Shown here piece by piece: positions 22,104-31,863 of a DNA stretch of 64,000 nt. Where the stretch lies: positions 2,480,001 to 2,544,000 of the forward strand of contig NZ_JAANOU010000001.1 of the NCBI RefSeq assembly GCF_011758765.1, read 5' to 3'. The notes under the pieces were generated by a model. The model ran no database searches and was not told the DNA's origin. It saw only the letters and a program-made list of their open reading frames with translations. The position numbers and the translations under genes were made by a program. The stretch is from Amycolatopsis viridis (GTDB lineage Bacteria; Actinomycetota; Actinomycetes; Mycobacteriales; Pseudonocardiaceae). Positions within the stretch are counted from its first letter, which is position 1. Every line of letters begins with the position of its first letter.

Positions 22104-23888
22104 ATGCGGCGAATGCGTACTCTGCGTGTCATCGCGGTTCTCGCCAGTGCTGTTCTGCTCGCCCCTGGTGTCGCCTACGCCGAGCAGGCACCGCCCAGAC
22201 AACCGGTCGCCACCGGGTTCGGTGGTGCGGTGGCCAGCATCGACCCCGACGCCACCGCGATCGGCACCCAGGTGCTGCGCGAGGGCGGCAACGCGGTCGA
22301 CGCGGCCGTCGCCACCGCCGCGGCCCTCGGCGTCACCGACCCGTTCTCGGCCGGCATCGGCGGCGGCGGGTTCTTCGTGTACTACGACGCCCGCACGCAC
22401 CAGGTCCACACCCTCGACGGCCGGGAGACCGCCCCCGCCACCGCCGACGAGAACCTCTTCGTGGAGAACGGGCAGCCGATCCCGTTCGCCGAGGCCGTCA
22501 CCAGCGGCCTGTCCGTCGGTGTCCCCGGCACGCCGGCCACCTGGCAGGACGCGCTGCGCGAGTGGGGCACCCGGCCGCTGAGCGAGATGCTGCGCCCGGC
22601 TGCCCGCCTGGCCCGCGACGGGTTCACGGTGGACGACACCTTCCACACGCAGATCGCGGAGAACGCGGCGCGGTTCGCCGCGTTCCCCAGCACCCGGGAG
22701 CTGTACCTGCCGGGCGGCGCACCGCCCGCGGTCGGCAGCCGGTTCACCAACCCCGACCTGGCCACCACCTACGACACCGTGGCCCGCCAGGGCGCCCGCG
22801 CCTTCTACCACGGCCCGATCGCCGACGAGATCGCCGCAACCGTCCAGCACCCGCCGGTCGATCCCGCCTCCGGGCTGAACGTCCGGCCGGGCAAGCTGAC
22901 CGCCGACGACATCGCCGCCTACCGCACGGTCGAGCGCGAGCCCACCCACACCCGCTACCGCGGCCTCGACGTCTACGGCATGCCCGCCCCGTCCTCCGGC
23001 GGTCTGACCGTCGGCGAGGCGCTCAACATCCTGGAGAACTTCGACGTCGCCCGGTTCTCCGAGTCCGACTACCTGCACCACTTCCTGGAGGCCAGCCGGT
23101 TCGCCTTCGCCGACCGCAACCGCTGGATCGGCGACCCGGCGTTCGTCGACGTCCCGTCCCGGCAGCTGCTCAGCCAGCGCTTCGCGGACAGCCGGGCATG
23201 CCTGATCAACCCCGGCCGCGCCGCCACCGGCACGGTGCCCGCCGGCGACCCGCGCCACCCGCAGCCGTGCGCGACGGGCCCCGCGGCGCCCACGCCGTAC
23301 GAAGGTGAGAACACCACCCACCTGACCGTCGCCGACAAGTGGGGCAACGTCGTCGCCTACACGCTCACCATCGAACAGGAAGGTGGCAGCGGGATCGTGG
23401 TGCCCGGCCGCGGCATCCTGCTCAACAACGAACTGACCGACTTCTCCTTCACCCCGGTCACCCCGGGCGTGCCCGACCCGAACCTGCCCGGCCCCGGCAA
23501 GCGCCCGCGCTCGTCGATGGCGCCGACGATCATCCTGGAGCACGGCAAGCCGTTGGTGGCGGCCGGTTCGCCCGGCGGGGCGACGATCATCACCACCGTG
23601 CTGCAGGTGCTGCTCGGCCGGCTCGACCGCGGTCTGACCCTGGAACAGGCGATCGCCGCGCCGCGCGCCTCGCAGCGCAACTCCGGGCCGGCCCAGGTGG
23701 AGCCCGCGTTCCTCGCGCTGCGCGCGGCGTCCGACCTGCGGGCGCGGGGCCAGCAGTTCTCGTCGTCCCCGGCGGAGATCGGGGCCGCCACCGGCGTGGA
23801 ACGCCTGCCCGACGGCCGGTGGCTGGCCGCCGCCGAGCCGGTGCGCCGGGGCGGGGGAGCGGCCCAGGTCGTACACCCCGCACCCTGA
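22104..23888 (+). CDS. ggt: Secreted gamma-glutamyltransferase
   Basis: Hydrolyses or transfers the gamma-glutamyl group of glutathione and related peptides outside the cell. The 594-residue precursor starts with a Sec signal (MRRMRTLRVIAVLASAVLLAP, cleavage probably after AYA near residue 27). The autoprocessing threonine that begins the small subunit is in GENTTHLTVADKWGN (about residue 400). The substrate loop NNELTDF and the oxyanion region RPRSSMAPTI follow in order. ATG 22104 gives the best signal peptide. It is followed by the repeat array at 23917-24137. Confidence 0.93.
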   Translation: MRRMRTLRVIAVLASAVLLAPGVAYAEQAPPRQPVATGFGGAVASIDPDATAIGTQVLREGGNAVDAAVATAAALGVTDPFSAGIGGGGFFVYYDARTHQVHTLDGRETAPATADENLFVENGQPIPFAEAVTSGLSVGVPGTPATWQDALREWGTRPLSEMLRPAARLARDGFTVDDTFHTQIAENAARFAAFPSTRELYLPGGAPPAVGSRFTNPDLATTYDTVARQGARAFYHGPIADEIAATVQHPPVDPASGLNVRPGKLTADDIAAYRTVEREPTHTRYRGLDVYGMPAPSSGGLTVGEALNILENFDVARFSESDYLHHFLEASRFAFADRNRWIGDPAFVDVPSRQLLSQRFADSRACLINPGRAATGTVPAGDPRHPQPCATGPAAPTPYEGENTTHLTVADKWGNVVAYTLTIEQEGGSGIVVPGRGILLNNELTDFSFTPVTPGVPDPNLPGPGKRPRSSMAPTIILEHGKPLVAAGSPGGATIITTVLQVLLGRLDRGLTLEQAIAAPRASQRNSGPAQVEPAFLALRAASDLRARGQQFSSSPAEIGAATGVERLPDGRWLAAAEPVRRGGGAAQVVHPAP

Positions 23889-23916
23889 CCGCAGCATCCC
23901 CGAGCGGCAACCACAC

Positions 23917-24137
23917 CGCCGCAACCGGCCAACACTCAAGCCGGAGCGGCCAACACACCGCAGCAACGGGCCAACACGCGAGCCGGAGCGGCAAACACGC
24001 GAGCCGGAGCGGCCAACACGCCGCCGGGACCGGCGAACACGCCGGTGGCGGGCGTGTTTGCCGCTCCGCGCGCCGTGTTTGCCCTTCCGGGCAGCGTGTT
24101 GGCTGCTGCGGGTGGTGAGTTGGCCGGCCCGGGCGCC
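23917..24137. repeat. Intergenic array of 21-bp units, six direct then four inverted
   Basis: Six contiguous 21-bp units (23917-24042) end in a GGCCAACACGC-like core. After an 11-bp switch (24043-24053), four contiguous 21-bp units (24054-24137) begin GTGTTTGCC or GTGTTGGCC, the reverse complement of the same core. Units differ in sequence but the 21-bp phase is exact. A partial unit lies at 23904-23916. The two halves can pair into a long hairpin. The array occupies most of the 357-bp gap between ggt and fmt. Confidence 0.85.
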
Positions 24138-24194
24138 GTCGTCGGCGGTGACGGGCGGGGTGATCCGCCCGGACGGGCCACCCGGGCCGGTCAT

Positions 24195-24200
24195 TAGACT
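24195..24200 (+). promoter_or_regulatory. -10 box TAGACT upstream of fmt
   Basis: TAGACT ends 7 nt before an ATG at 24208. Transcription would begin at the mini-ORF start codon, giving a leaderless message that runs into fmt. Confidence 0.5.
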
Positions 24201-24207
24201 GGGGTCG

Positions 24208-24246
24208 ATGCCGACCCCTCCCACACCCGCCACCGAGGTGCGTTGA
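24208..24246 (+). CDS. Putative 12-residue leader peptide overlapping fmt
   Basis: ATG 24208 begins a 12-residue, proline-rich ORF ([12 protein letters not shown]) whose TGA (24244-24246) shares a base with the fmt ATG. It begins just after a TAGACT box and so would be translated from a leaderless mRNA. A GAGGTG ribosome binding site for fmt lies inside its last codons. It could couple fmt to translation of the prolines, or be chance. No homologue is recognised. Confidence 0.3.
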   Translation: MPTPPTPATEVR

Positions 24247-25172
24247 TGCGCCTCGTCTTCGCCGGTACCCCCGAAGCCGCCGTGCCGTCGCTGCGGGCGC
24301 TGCTCGACTCGCCGCGGCACGAGGTCGCCGCGGTCGTCACCCGGCCCGACGCGCCGGCCGGCCGCGGCCGCAAGCTCGTCCGCTCCCCGGTCGGCGCGCT
24401 CGCCGACGAGCACGGCATCGAGGTGCTCACCCCGCCCAAGGCGGGCGACCCCGGGTTCCTCGCCCGGCTCGCCGAGCTGGCCCCGGACGCGTGCCCGGTC
24501 GTCGCCTACGGTGCGCTGCTGCCGCAGCGGGCGCTGGACATCCCGCGGCACGGCTGGATCAACCTGCACTTCTCGCTGCTGCCCGCGTGGCGCGGTGCCG
24601 CGCCGGTGCAGGCCGCGATCCGCGCGGGCGACGAGATCACCGGCGCATCCACCTTCCGCATCGTCAAGGAGCTCGACGCCGGCCCGGTCTTCGGTGTCGT
24701 CACCGAGAAGATCGCCGCCGACGACACCGCCGGCGCGCTGCTGGAGCGCCTCGCGATCTCCGGCGCCCGTCTCCTGGCGTCCACTCTGGACGGCATCGAG
24801 GACGGTGTGGTCCAGGCGGTGCCGCAGCCCGCGGACGGCGTCACCTACGCCCCGAAGGTCGCCGTCGAGGACGCCCACGTCTCGTTCACCGAGCCGGCCG
24901 CCGCCGTGGACCGCCACATCCGTGCGGTCACCCCCGATCCGGGCGCGTGGACCGGGTTCCGCGGCGAACGGCTCAAGCTCGGCCCGGTCACCGTCGTCGA
25001 CGAGCCGGCCCTCGAACCCGGTGAGCTGCGCGTGGAACGCAAGCGCGTCCTGGCCGGTACGGCCACGAAACCGGTGCGGCTGGGCGAGGTCCAGGCGCAG
25101 GGCAAGAAACGCATGGCGGCCACGGACTGGGCCCGCGGCACCCGCATCGAGCAAGGAGAACGGCTGTCATGA
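24246..25172 (+). CDS. fmt: Methionyl-tRNA formyltransferase
   Basis: Formylates initiator Met-tRNA using 10-formyltetrahydrofolate. The 308 residues contain [17 protein letters not shown], the formyl-transfer core with Asn-His in [19 protein letters not shown] and the family SLLPxxRG motif, then the C-terminal OB-like domain (from about residue 205). ATG 24246 is chosen over the TTG three bases earlier. Its TGA overlaps the rsmB ATG. No def (deformylase) gene is adjacent. Confidence 0.96.
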   Translation: MRLVFAGTPEAAVPSLRALLDSPRHEVAAVVTRPDAPAGRGRKLVRSPVGALADEHGIEVLTPPKAGDPGFLARLAELAPDACPVVAYGALLPQRALDIPRHGWINLHFSLLPAWRGAAPVQAAIRAGDEITGASTFRIVKELDAGPVFGVVTEKIAADDTAGALLERLAISGARLLASTLDGIEDGVVQAVPQPADGVTYAPKVAVEDAHVSFTEPAAAVDRHIRAVTPDPGAWTGFRGERLKLGPVTVVDEPALEPGELRVERKRVLAGTATKPVRLGEVQAQGKKRMAATDWARGTRIEQGERLS

Positions 25173-26584
25173 ACGAGCGCAGGCCCTCGCGGCCGCAGCG
25201 CGGACGCCCGGCGCCCCGCAAACCGGGCCCGCGCCGCCCGCCGGCCGAGGACCCGGCGCGCCGCGTCGCGCTGGACGTGCTGCGCGCCGTCCGCCAGCGC
25301 GACGCCTACGCCAACCTCGTGCTGCCGGACATGCTGCGCCGGCACCGGTTGTCCGGCCGCGACGCCGCACTGGCCACCGAGCTCGCCTACGGCGCCTCCC
25401 GCGCGCAGGGCATGCTGGACGCGATCATCGCCGCGTGCCTCGACCGCCCGCTGGACAAGGTCGACGGCCCGGTGCTGGACTGCCTGCGGCTGGGCGCCTA
25501 CCAGTTGCTGCGCACCCGCATCCCGGAGCACGCCGCGGTCACCTCGACTGTCGACCTGGCCCGCGCCGACGCCGGGTCGCACGTGGCCGGGTTCGTCAAC
25601 GCCGTCCTGCGCAAGATCTCCGAGCAGGACGAGGACGCGTGGATGGCGCAGCTGACCCCGGACCGCGAGCAGGACCCGATCGGGCACCTCGCCATGCGCA
25701 CCGCGCACCCGCGGTGGGTGGCCCGGGCGTTCGCCGAAGCGCTCGGCGACAAGGGCGACGACCTGCAGGCGGCGCTCGAGGCCGACGATGCCCGTCCGGC
25801 CGTGCACCTGGCGGCCCGGCCCGGTGAGATCAGCGCGGACGAGCTCGCCGCCGTCACCGGTGGGGACGTTGCGCCGTACTCGCCCTACGGGGTGCACCTG
25901 CCCACCGGGGCCGGTGACCCGGGCGACTCCGAGCCGATCCGGGAACGGCTGGCGGTGGTGCAGGACGAGGGCAGCCAGCTGTGCGCGCTCGCTCTCACGC
26001 GGGTGCCGCTGGCCGGTTCCGACGAACGCTGGCTCGACCTGTGCGCCGGCCCCGGCGGCAAGGCCGGGCTGCTCGGCGCGCTCGCCGCGACCCAGGGCGC
26101 GCACGTCGACGCCGTCGAGCAGGCGCCGCACCGGGCCAGGCTCGTCGAGCAGGCCACCGAGGGCCTGCCGGTCACCGTGCACGTCGCCGACGGGCGTGAT
26201 TCCGGGCTCGACCCGGGTTTCGACCGGGTCCTGGTCGACGCGCCGTGCAGCGGCCTGGGGGCGCTGCGGCGCCGCCCCGAGGCGCGCTGGCGCCGCAAGC
26301 CCTCCGACGTGCCGGACCTGACCCGGTTGCAGGGCGAGCTGCTCACCGCGGCGCTGGACCTCACCCGCTCCGGCGGGGTGGTGGCCTACGTGGTCTGCTC
26401 ACCGCACCTGGCCGAGACCGAGGGCGTGGTCGGCGAGATCGCCCGCCGCAGCAAGGCCGAGGTGCTCGACGCGCGCGAGTTCTTCCCGGGCGTGCCGCAG
26501 CTGGGCGACGGGCCGTACGTGCAGCTGTGGCCGCACCGGCACGGCACGGACGCGATGTTCTGCGCCGTGCTGCGCAAGCCGTGA
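25169..26584 (+). CDS. rsmB: 16S rRNA (cytosine-C5) methyltransferase RsmB
   Basis: Methylates C967 of 16S rRNA (E. coli numbering) with SAM. The 471 residues comprise a basic N-terminal extension (about 1-30), a NusB-like RNA-binding domain (about 30-170) and the Rossmann methyltransferase domain. SAM motif I is [15 protein letters not shown]. The two cysteines of the m5C mechanism are in [18 protein letters not shown] and [15 protein letters not shown] 25169 overlaps the fmt stop; GTG of the next gene overlaps its stop. Confidence 0.95.
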   Translation: MNERRPSRPQRGRPAPRKPGPRRPPAEDPARRVALDVLRAVRQRDAYANLVLPDMLRRHRLSGRDAALATELAYGASRAQGMLDAIIAACLDRPLDKVDGPVLDCLRLGAYQLLRTRIPEHAAVTSTVDLARADAGSHVAGFVNAVLRKISEQDEDAWMAQLTPDREQDPIGHLAMRTAHPRWVARAFAEALGDKGDDLQAALEADDARPAVHLAARPGEISADELAAVTGGDVAPYSPYGVHLPTGAGDPGDSEPIRERLAVVQDEGSQLCALALTRVPLAGSDERWLDLCAGPGGKAGLLGALAATQGAHVDAVEQAPHRARLVEQATEGLPVTVHVADGRDSGLDPGFDRVLVDAPCSGLGALRRRPEARWRRKPSDVPDLTRLQGELLTAALDLTRSGGVVAYVVCSPHLAETEGVVGEIARRSKAEVLDAREFFPGVPQLGDGPYVQLWPHRHGTDAMFCAVLRKP

Positions 26585-27090
26585 CGGTCCTCGGGCTGGT
26601 CGGCAGCGCGTGCGGGGGACTGGACACCAGGTTCCGCGCCGAGCTGGCCGCGCCGGCGGTGGCCCGCGGCTGGCGGCCGGCGATCACCCTGACCCCCACC
26701 GCGCACCGCTGGCTGGACGCCGCCGGTGAACTCGACGGGCTGGCGGCGCTGACCGACCTGCCGGTGCGGTCGGTGTCGCGGCTGCCCCGAGAACCGCGCC
26801 CGCACCCCGACCCGGCGGTGTTCCTGTTCGCGCCCGCCTCGGCCAACTCGATCGCCAAGCTCGCGCTCGGCATCGCGGACAACCAGGCGCTCACCGTGCT
26901 CGGTGACGTGCTCGGCGATCCGGGCGTCACGATCGTCGCCGGCTACCAGGTCCAGGACAGCCGGCTGCGGCATCCGGCGTGGTGCCGCCACCTCGCCGTC
27001 CTCGCCGAAGCCGGCGTGCGGGTGGAGCGTCTCGAGTACGGAAAGCCCTGGTCGGCCGTGCTGGACCTGCTCCCGGCGTCCACAGGATGA
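26581..27090 (+). CDS. Flavoprotein of the HFCD/Dfp family
   Basis: A 169-residue protein with the fold of FMN-dependent decarboxylases: it starts [16 protein letters not shown] and has [23 protein letters not shown], which is the conserved APASANT-type FMN-binding loop of the flavoprotein family (as in CoaC, PpcDC, UbiX-like proteins). It overlaps the rsmB stop (GTGA) and its own stop overlaps an ATG (27087) in frame with rpe. The substrate is unknown. It is distinct from coaBC at 17286, so coenzyme A synthesis is already covered. Confidence 0.8.
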   Translation: MTVLGLVGSACGGLDTRFRAELAAPAVARGWRPAITLTPTAHRWLDAAGELDGLAALTDLPVRSVSRLPREPRPHPDPAVFLFAPASANSIAKLALGIADNQALTVLGDVLGDPGVTIVAGYQVQDSRLRHPAWCRHLAVLAEAGVRVERLEYGKPWSAVLDLLPASTG

Positions 27091-27120
27091 GTGCGCCCGA
27101 AGCGGCGCGGGCGCACGATC

Positions 27121-27126
27121 TACACT
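27121..27126 (+). promoter_or_regulatory. -10 box TACACT of a probable leaderless rpe promoter
   Basis: TACACT ends 8 nt before GTG 27135, consistent with a start at or near the first base of the rpe coding sequence. Confidence 0.5.
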
Positions 27127-27134
27127 CCGGAACC

Positions 27135-27824
27135 GTGGCCCACCGACCTCTCATCGCGCCCAGCATCCTGTCCGCCGACTTCGCCCGTCTCGGCGAGGAG
27201 ATCCGCGCCGTCGCCGGTGGCGGTGACACCCGGGCCGACTGGGTTCACGTCGACGTCATGGACAACCACTTCGTGCCCAACCTGACGCTGGGCCTGCCGG
27301 TCGTGCAGTCGCTGCTCAAGACCACCGACATCCCGCTGGACTGCCACCTGATGATCGAGGACCCGGACCGCTGGGCCATCGGGTACGCCGAGGCGGGCGC
27401 GCACAACGTCACCGTGCACGTCGAGGCCGCCGCGGACCCGGTCATGCTGGCGAAGAACCTGCGGGCCGCGGGCGCGAAGGCCGGCCTGTCGATCAAACCG
27501 GGCACCCCGCTCGAGGACCACCTCGAAACCCTCAAGCACTACGACACCCTGCTGGTCATGTCGGTCGAGCCCGGCTTCGGTGGCCAGTCGTTCATCCCGG
27601 ACGTGCTGGCCAAGGTCCGCACCGCCCGGCGCCTGGTGGACACCGGTCACCTGAAGCTGCTCGTCGAGATCGACGGCGGGATCAACGCCGACACCATCGA
27701 GCAGGCCGCCGAGGCCGGGGTGGACTGTTTCGTCGCCGGCTCCGCCGTCTACGGCGCCGGGGACCCGGGCAAGGCCGTCGCGGCCCTGCGCGAACGCGCC
27801 GCGAACGCCGGCGCGGCACACTGA
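27135..27824 (+). CDS. rpe: Ribulose-phosphate 3-epimerase
   Basis: Interconverts ribulose-5-phosphate and xylulose-5-phosphate in the pentose phosphate pathway. The 229-residue TIM barrel has [15 protein letters not shown], the metal-ligand block [35 protein letters not shown] and EIDGGIN. GTG 27135 fits family length and the TACACT box. An in-frame ATG at 27087 overlapping the flavoprotein stop would add 16 residues, so a second coupled start is possible. Confidence 0.95.
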   Translation: MAHRPLIAPSILSADFARLGEEIRAVAGGGDTRADWVHVDVMDNHFVPNLTLGLPVVQSLLKTTDIPLDCHLMIEDPDRWAIGYAEAGAHNVTVHVEAAADPVMLAKNLRAAGAKAGLSIKPGTPLEDHLETLKHYDTLLVMSVEPGFGGQSFIPDVLAKVRTARRLVDTGHLKLLVEIDGGINADTIEQAAEAGVDCFVAGSAVYGAGDPGKAVAALRERAANAGAAH

Positions 27825-27847
27825 CACCGACAAGGAGGCGCGCGCCA

Positions 27848-28483
27848 GTGTTCACCGGCATCGTGGAGGAGCTCGGCGAGATCATCGCGGTCGAGCAGGT
27901 TCCGGGCGCCGCGCGGCTCACCGTGCGCGGGCCCGTGGTGACCTCGGACGCCAAGCACGGCGACTCGATCGCCGTCAGCGGGGTGTGCCTGACCGTCGTC
28001 GACGTGTCCGGCGCCGAGTTCACGGTCGACGTGGTGCACGAGACGTTGCAGCGCTCCCGGCTCGCGAAGATCGCGGTCGGTGACCGGGTGAACCTGGAGC
28101 GCGCGACCGCGGTCGGCGACCGGCTCGGCGGGCACATCATGCAGGGTCACGTCGACGGCACCGGGGTGTTCCTGTCCCGCGACGCGGTGGGCCTCACCCG
28201 GTTCGCGCTGCCCGAGGGGTTGTCCCGTTACATCGTGGAGAAGGGCTCGATCGCGGTCGACGGCATCTCGCTGACCGTGACGAGTGTGACGAACGACGAG
28301 TTCTCCGTGGCGCTGATTCCGACCACACTGGAGCTGACCACCCTCGGCCGTGCCGCGCCGGGTGATCTGGTGAACCTCGAGGTCGACGTGCTCGCCAAGT
28401 ACGTGGAGAAGCTCGCGACGCCCCATCTGCCCGGCCGCACGGAGGACACTGGAGCCGGGGCAGGCTCGAAGGAGGACGCGTGA
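27848..28483 (+). CDS. ribE: Riboflavin synthase, alpha chain
   Basis: Dismutates two lumazines to riboflavin. The 211 residues show the internal duplication of two lumazine-binding barrels. It begins [12 protein letters not shown] and has [15 protein letters not shown] in the first half and a matching [14 protein letters not shown] in the second. GTG 27848 is preceded by AAGGAGG (27832-27838). The TGA overlaps the ribBA GTG. There is no room for an FMN riboswitch in the 23-bp gap upstream. The gene is called ribC in mycobacteria. Confidence 0.95.
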   Translation: MFTGIVEELGEIIAVEQVPGAARLTVRGPVVTSDAKHGDSIAVSGVCLTVVDVSGAEFTVDVVHETLQRSRLAKIAVGDRVNLERATAVGDRLGGHIMQGHVDGTGVFLSRDAVGLTRFALPEGLSRYIVEKGSIAVDGISLTVTSVTNDEFSVALIPTTLELTTLGRAAPGDLVNLEVDVLAKYVEKLATPHLPGRTEDTGAGAGSKEDA

Positions 28484-29786
28484 GCAGCGCAGGGACGCCG
28501 TGCGGGGCGGGGGTGCCGGTCGATGCCGCCGGTATCGAGAAGGCGATCGCGGACATCGCCGCCGGCCGGCCGGTGGTCGTCGTCGACGACGAGGACCGCG
28601 AGAACGAGGGCGACCTGATCTTCGCCGCCGAGAAGGCGACGCCGGAACTGCTCGCGTTCATGGTGCGCTACACCTCGGGCTACGTCTGCGTGGCGCTCAC
28701 CGAGGGGGACTGCAACCGGCTGGACCTCCCGCCGATGTACCACACGAACCAGGACCAGCGGGGCACCGCGTACACCGTCACCGTGGACGCGGCCGACGGC
28801 ATCACCACCGGCATCTCGGCCGCCGACCGGGCGCACACGATCCGGCTGCTGGCCGACCCGAAGTCGCAGGCGAGCGATTTCCGCCGGCCCGGGCACGTGG
28901 TGCCGCTGCGGGCCAAGGAGGGCGGCGTGCTGCGCCGCCCCGGGCACACCGAGGCGTCGGTCGACCTCGCTCGCATGGCCGGCCTGCACCCGGCCGGTGT
29001 GCTGTGCGAGATCGTCTCCCAGAAGGACGAGGGGGACATGGCGCGGCGGGAAGAGCTGGAGATCTTCGCCGCCGACCACGACCTGCAGATCATCACCATC
29101 GCCGACCTGATCGCCTACCGGCGCCGGCACGAGAAGCAGGTCGAGCGGGTCGCCGAGGCGCGCATCCCGCTGGCCGCGGGCGAGTTCCGCGCGGTCGGCT
29201 ACGACAGCCTGCTCGACGGCATCGAGCACGTCGCGTTCGTCTACGGCGAGATCGGCGACGGCGAGGACATCCTGGTGCGCGTGCACTCCGAATGCCTCAC
29301 CGGCGACGTGTTCGGCTCGCTGCGCTGCGACTGCGGCCCCCAGCTGGAGGCCGCGTTGCAGATCGTCGCCGACGAGGGCCGCGGCATCGTCCTCTACATC
29401 CGCGGGCACGAGGGTCGGGGCATCGGCCTGCTGCACAAGTTGCAGGCGTACCAGCTGCAGGACCTCGGCGCGGACACGGTGGACGCGAACCTGGCGCTCG
29501 GCGTGCCGGCGGACGCGCGTGACTACGGCACGGGCGCGCAGATCCTGTGCGACCTGGGGGTGCGGTCGATGCGGCTGCTGACCAACAACCCGGCCAAGCG
29601 GATCGGCCTGGAAGGCTACGGCCTGACGATCACCGGCCGCGTGCCGCTGCCGATCTCGCCGAACCCGGAGAACCTGCGCTACCTCCGCACGAAGCGGGAC
29701 CGGATGGGACACGACCTGTCCAACCTGGAGGAGTTCGACCAGGTCGGCGCCGACCTGGAGGCGCGGAACGGGAACGGTGCGGCACA

Positions 29787-29790
<4 letters not shown>
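28480..29790 (+). CDS. ribBA: Bifunctional DHBP synthase / GTP cyclohydrolase II
   Basis: Supplies both precursors of the lumazine intermediate. Of 436 residues, the DHBP synthase domain (about 10-215) carries [18 protein letters not shown], and the GTP cyclohydrolase II domain (about 220-415) carries the zinc site [20 protein letters not shown] and [13 protein letters not shown]. Both active sites look complete. GTG 28480 overlaps the ribE stop. A 12-codon mini-ORF bridges its stop to ribH. Confidence 0.97.
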
Positions 29791-30789
<999 letters not shown>

Positions 30790-30797
30790 GCGCCGGC

Positions 30798-30971
30798 GTG
30801 TTGGCCGTCCCCGCCGGCGTGTTCGCCGTTCGTGGCGCCGTGTTGGCCGCTTGAGGCAGTGTGTCGGCTGTTCGCGACGCTGAGTTGGCTGCTTGCGACA
30901 GCCAACCCAGCGCGTCCGGCGGTGAACACGGTGCCCGGAACGGCAAACACGGTGCCCGGGGCGGTGGACAC
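30798..30971. repeat. Intergenic array of 21-bp units, five inverted then three direct
   Basis: Five contiguous 21-bp units (30798-30902) begin GTGTTGGCC, GTGTTCGCC or close variants. After 6 bp, three contiguous 21-bp units (30909-30971) end in AACAC or GACAC. The unit family is the one found at 23917-24137, but here the inverted type comes first. The array fills the gap between convergent PH-protein and xth genes. Confidence 0.8.
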
Positions 30972-30997
30972 GGCGCCGGGAGTGTGGCGGGGGCGGG

Positions 30998-31774
30998 TTA
31001 TACCGTCAGGTCCACGACCACCGGGGCGTGGTCGGACGTGCCCTTGCCCTTGCGCGCCTCGCGGTCCACGTAGGCGTCGCTGACCGCACCGGTGAACTTC
31101 GCCGACCCGTAGACGAGGTCGATCCGCATCCCGTTGTTCTTCGGGAACGCCAGCTGCCGGTAGTCCCAGTAGGTGTAGGGCGTGTCGTACTTCAGCGCGC
31201 GCGGCACCACGTCGCTCAGGCCGGCTTCGCGCAGCGCCGCCAGCGCCGCCCGCTCCGCCTCCGTCACGTGCGTCATGCCGTCGAACAGCGTGATGTCCCA
31301 GACGTCGTCGTCGGCCGGGGCGATGTTGAAGTCGCCCAGCACCGCGAACGGGCGGTCGGCCGCGGCCTCGGCCGCCACCGTCGCCCGCAGCGCCTCGAGC
31401 CACCGCAGTTTGTACGCGTAGTGCGGGTGCGAGGGCTCGCGCCCGTTCGGTACGTACACCGACCACAACCGCACCCCGCCGCACGTCGCGCCGATCGCGC
31501 GCGGCTCGGACGCGCCGTCGAACGCCGGCTCGCCGTCCAGCCCGCGCCGGACGTCGGCCAGCCCGACCCGGGACAGGATCGCCACGCCGTTCCACCGGCC
31601 GGTCCCGTACGCCGCCACCTCGTAGCCGGCCTGCGCCACCTCGGCCGGGAACGCCTCCGTGGCGCACTTGAGCTCCTGCAGGCACACCACGTCCGGCTGG
31701 GCCGTGCCGAGCCAGGACAGCAGCCGCGGCAGCCGCGCGGTGACGGAGTTGACGTTCCAGGTGGCGATGCGCAT
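30998..31774 (-). CDS. xth: Exodeoxyribonuclease III
   Basis: AP endonuclease and 3'-5' exonuclease of base-excision repair. The 258-residue protein of the EEP superfamily begins MRIATWNVNS, has LQELK (metal Glu), YGTGRWNGVAILSR, GDFNIAPADDDVWD and the catalytic SDHAPVVVDL near the C-terminus. ATG 31774 is chosen because the protein family starts with this motif. The frame is open another 26 codons upstream, but that part is in the divergent promoter region shared with uvrC. Confidence 0.94.
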   Translation of the reverse strand: MRIATWNVNSVTARLPRLLSWLGTAQPDVVCLQELKCATEAFPAEVAQAGYEVAAYGTGRWNGVAILSRVGLADVRRGLDGEPAFDGASEPRAIGATCGGVRLWSVYVPNGREPSHPHYAYKLRWLEALRATVAAEAAADRPFAVLGDFNIAPADDDVWDITLFDGMTHVTEAERAALAALREAGLSDVVPRALKYDTPYTYWDYRQLAFPKNNGMRIDLVYGSAKFTGAVSDAYVDREARKGKGTSDHAPVVVDLTV

Positions 31775-31851
31775 GATCGGAAGAATCGCATACCGGCAGG
31801 GGCCGTCCGCGCCCGGCAGGAGGGGTGTCTCGGACTGTCGGAGGGGAGCCA

Positions 31852-31857
31852 TAGGCT
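31852..31857 (+). promoter_or_regulatory. -10 box TAGGCT of a probable leaderless uvrC promoter
   Basis: TAGGCT ends 6 nt before GTG 31864. GGAGG at 31859-31863 overlaps the expected start point, so a leadered start further upstream is also possible. Confidence 0.45.
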
Positions 31858-31863
31858 GGAGGC

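Noticed and set aside
23890..24130. 21-bp repeats considered as a coding heptad-repeat protein
   Set aside because: All frames are open because 21 is a multiple of 3; there is no ribosome binding site or dedicated start, and the motif reverses orientation midway.
23890..24240. 21-bp repeats considered as a CRISPR array
   Set aside because: Units are contiguous without unique spacers, they degenerate, and they occur in both orientations; no cas genes nearby.
19857..25154. Very long minus-strand open frame across priA, ggt and fmt
   Set aside because: It covers three well-supported plus-strand genes and the repeat array, and shows no domain signature.
27825..27847. FMN riboswitch upstream of ribE
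   Set aside because: Only 23 bp separate rpe and ribE; no room for an RFN element.
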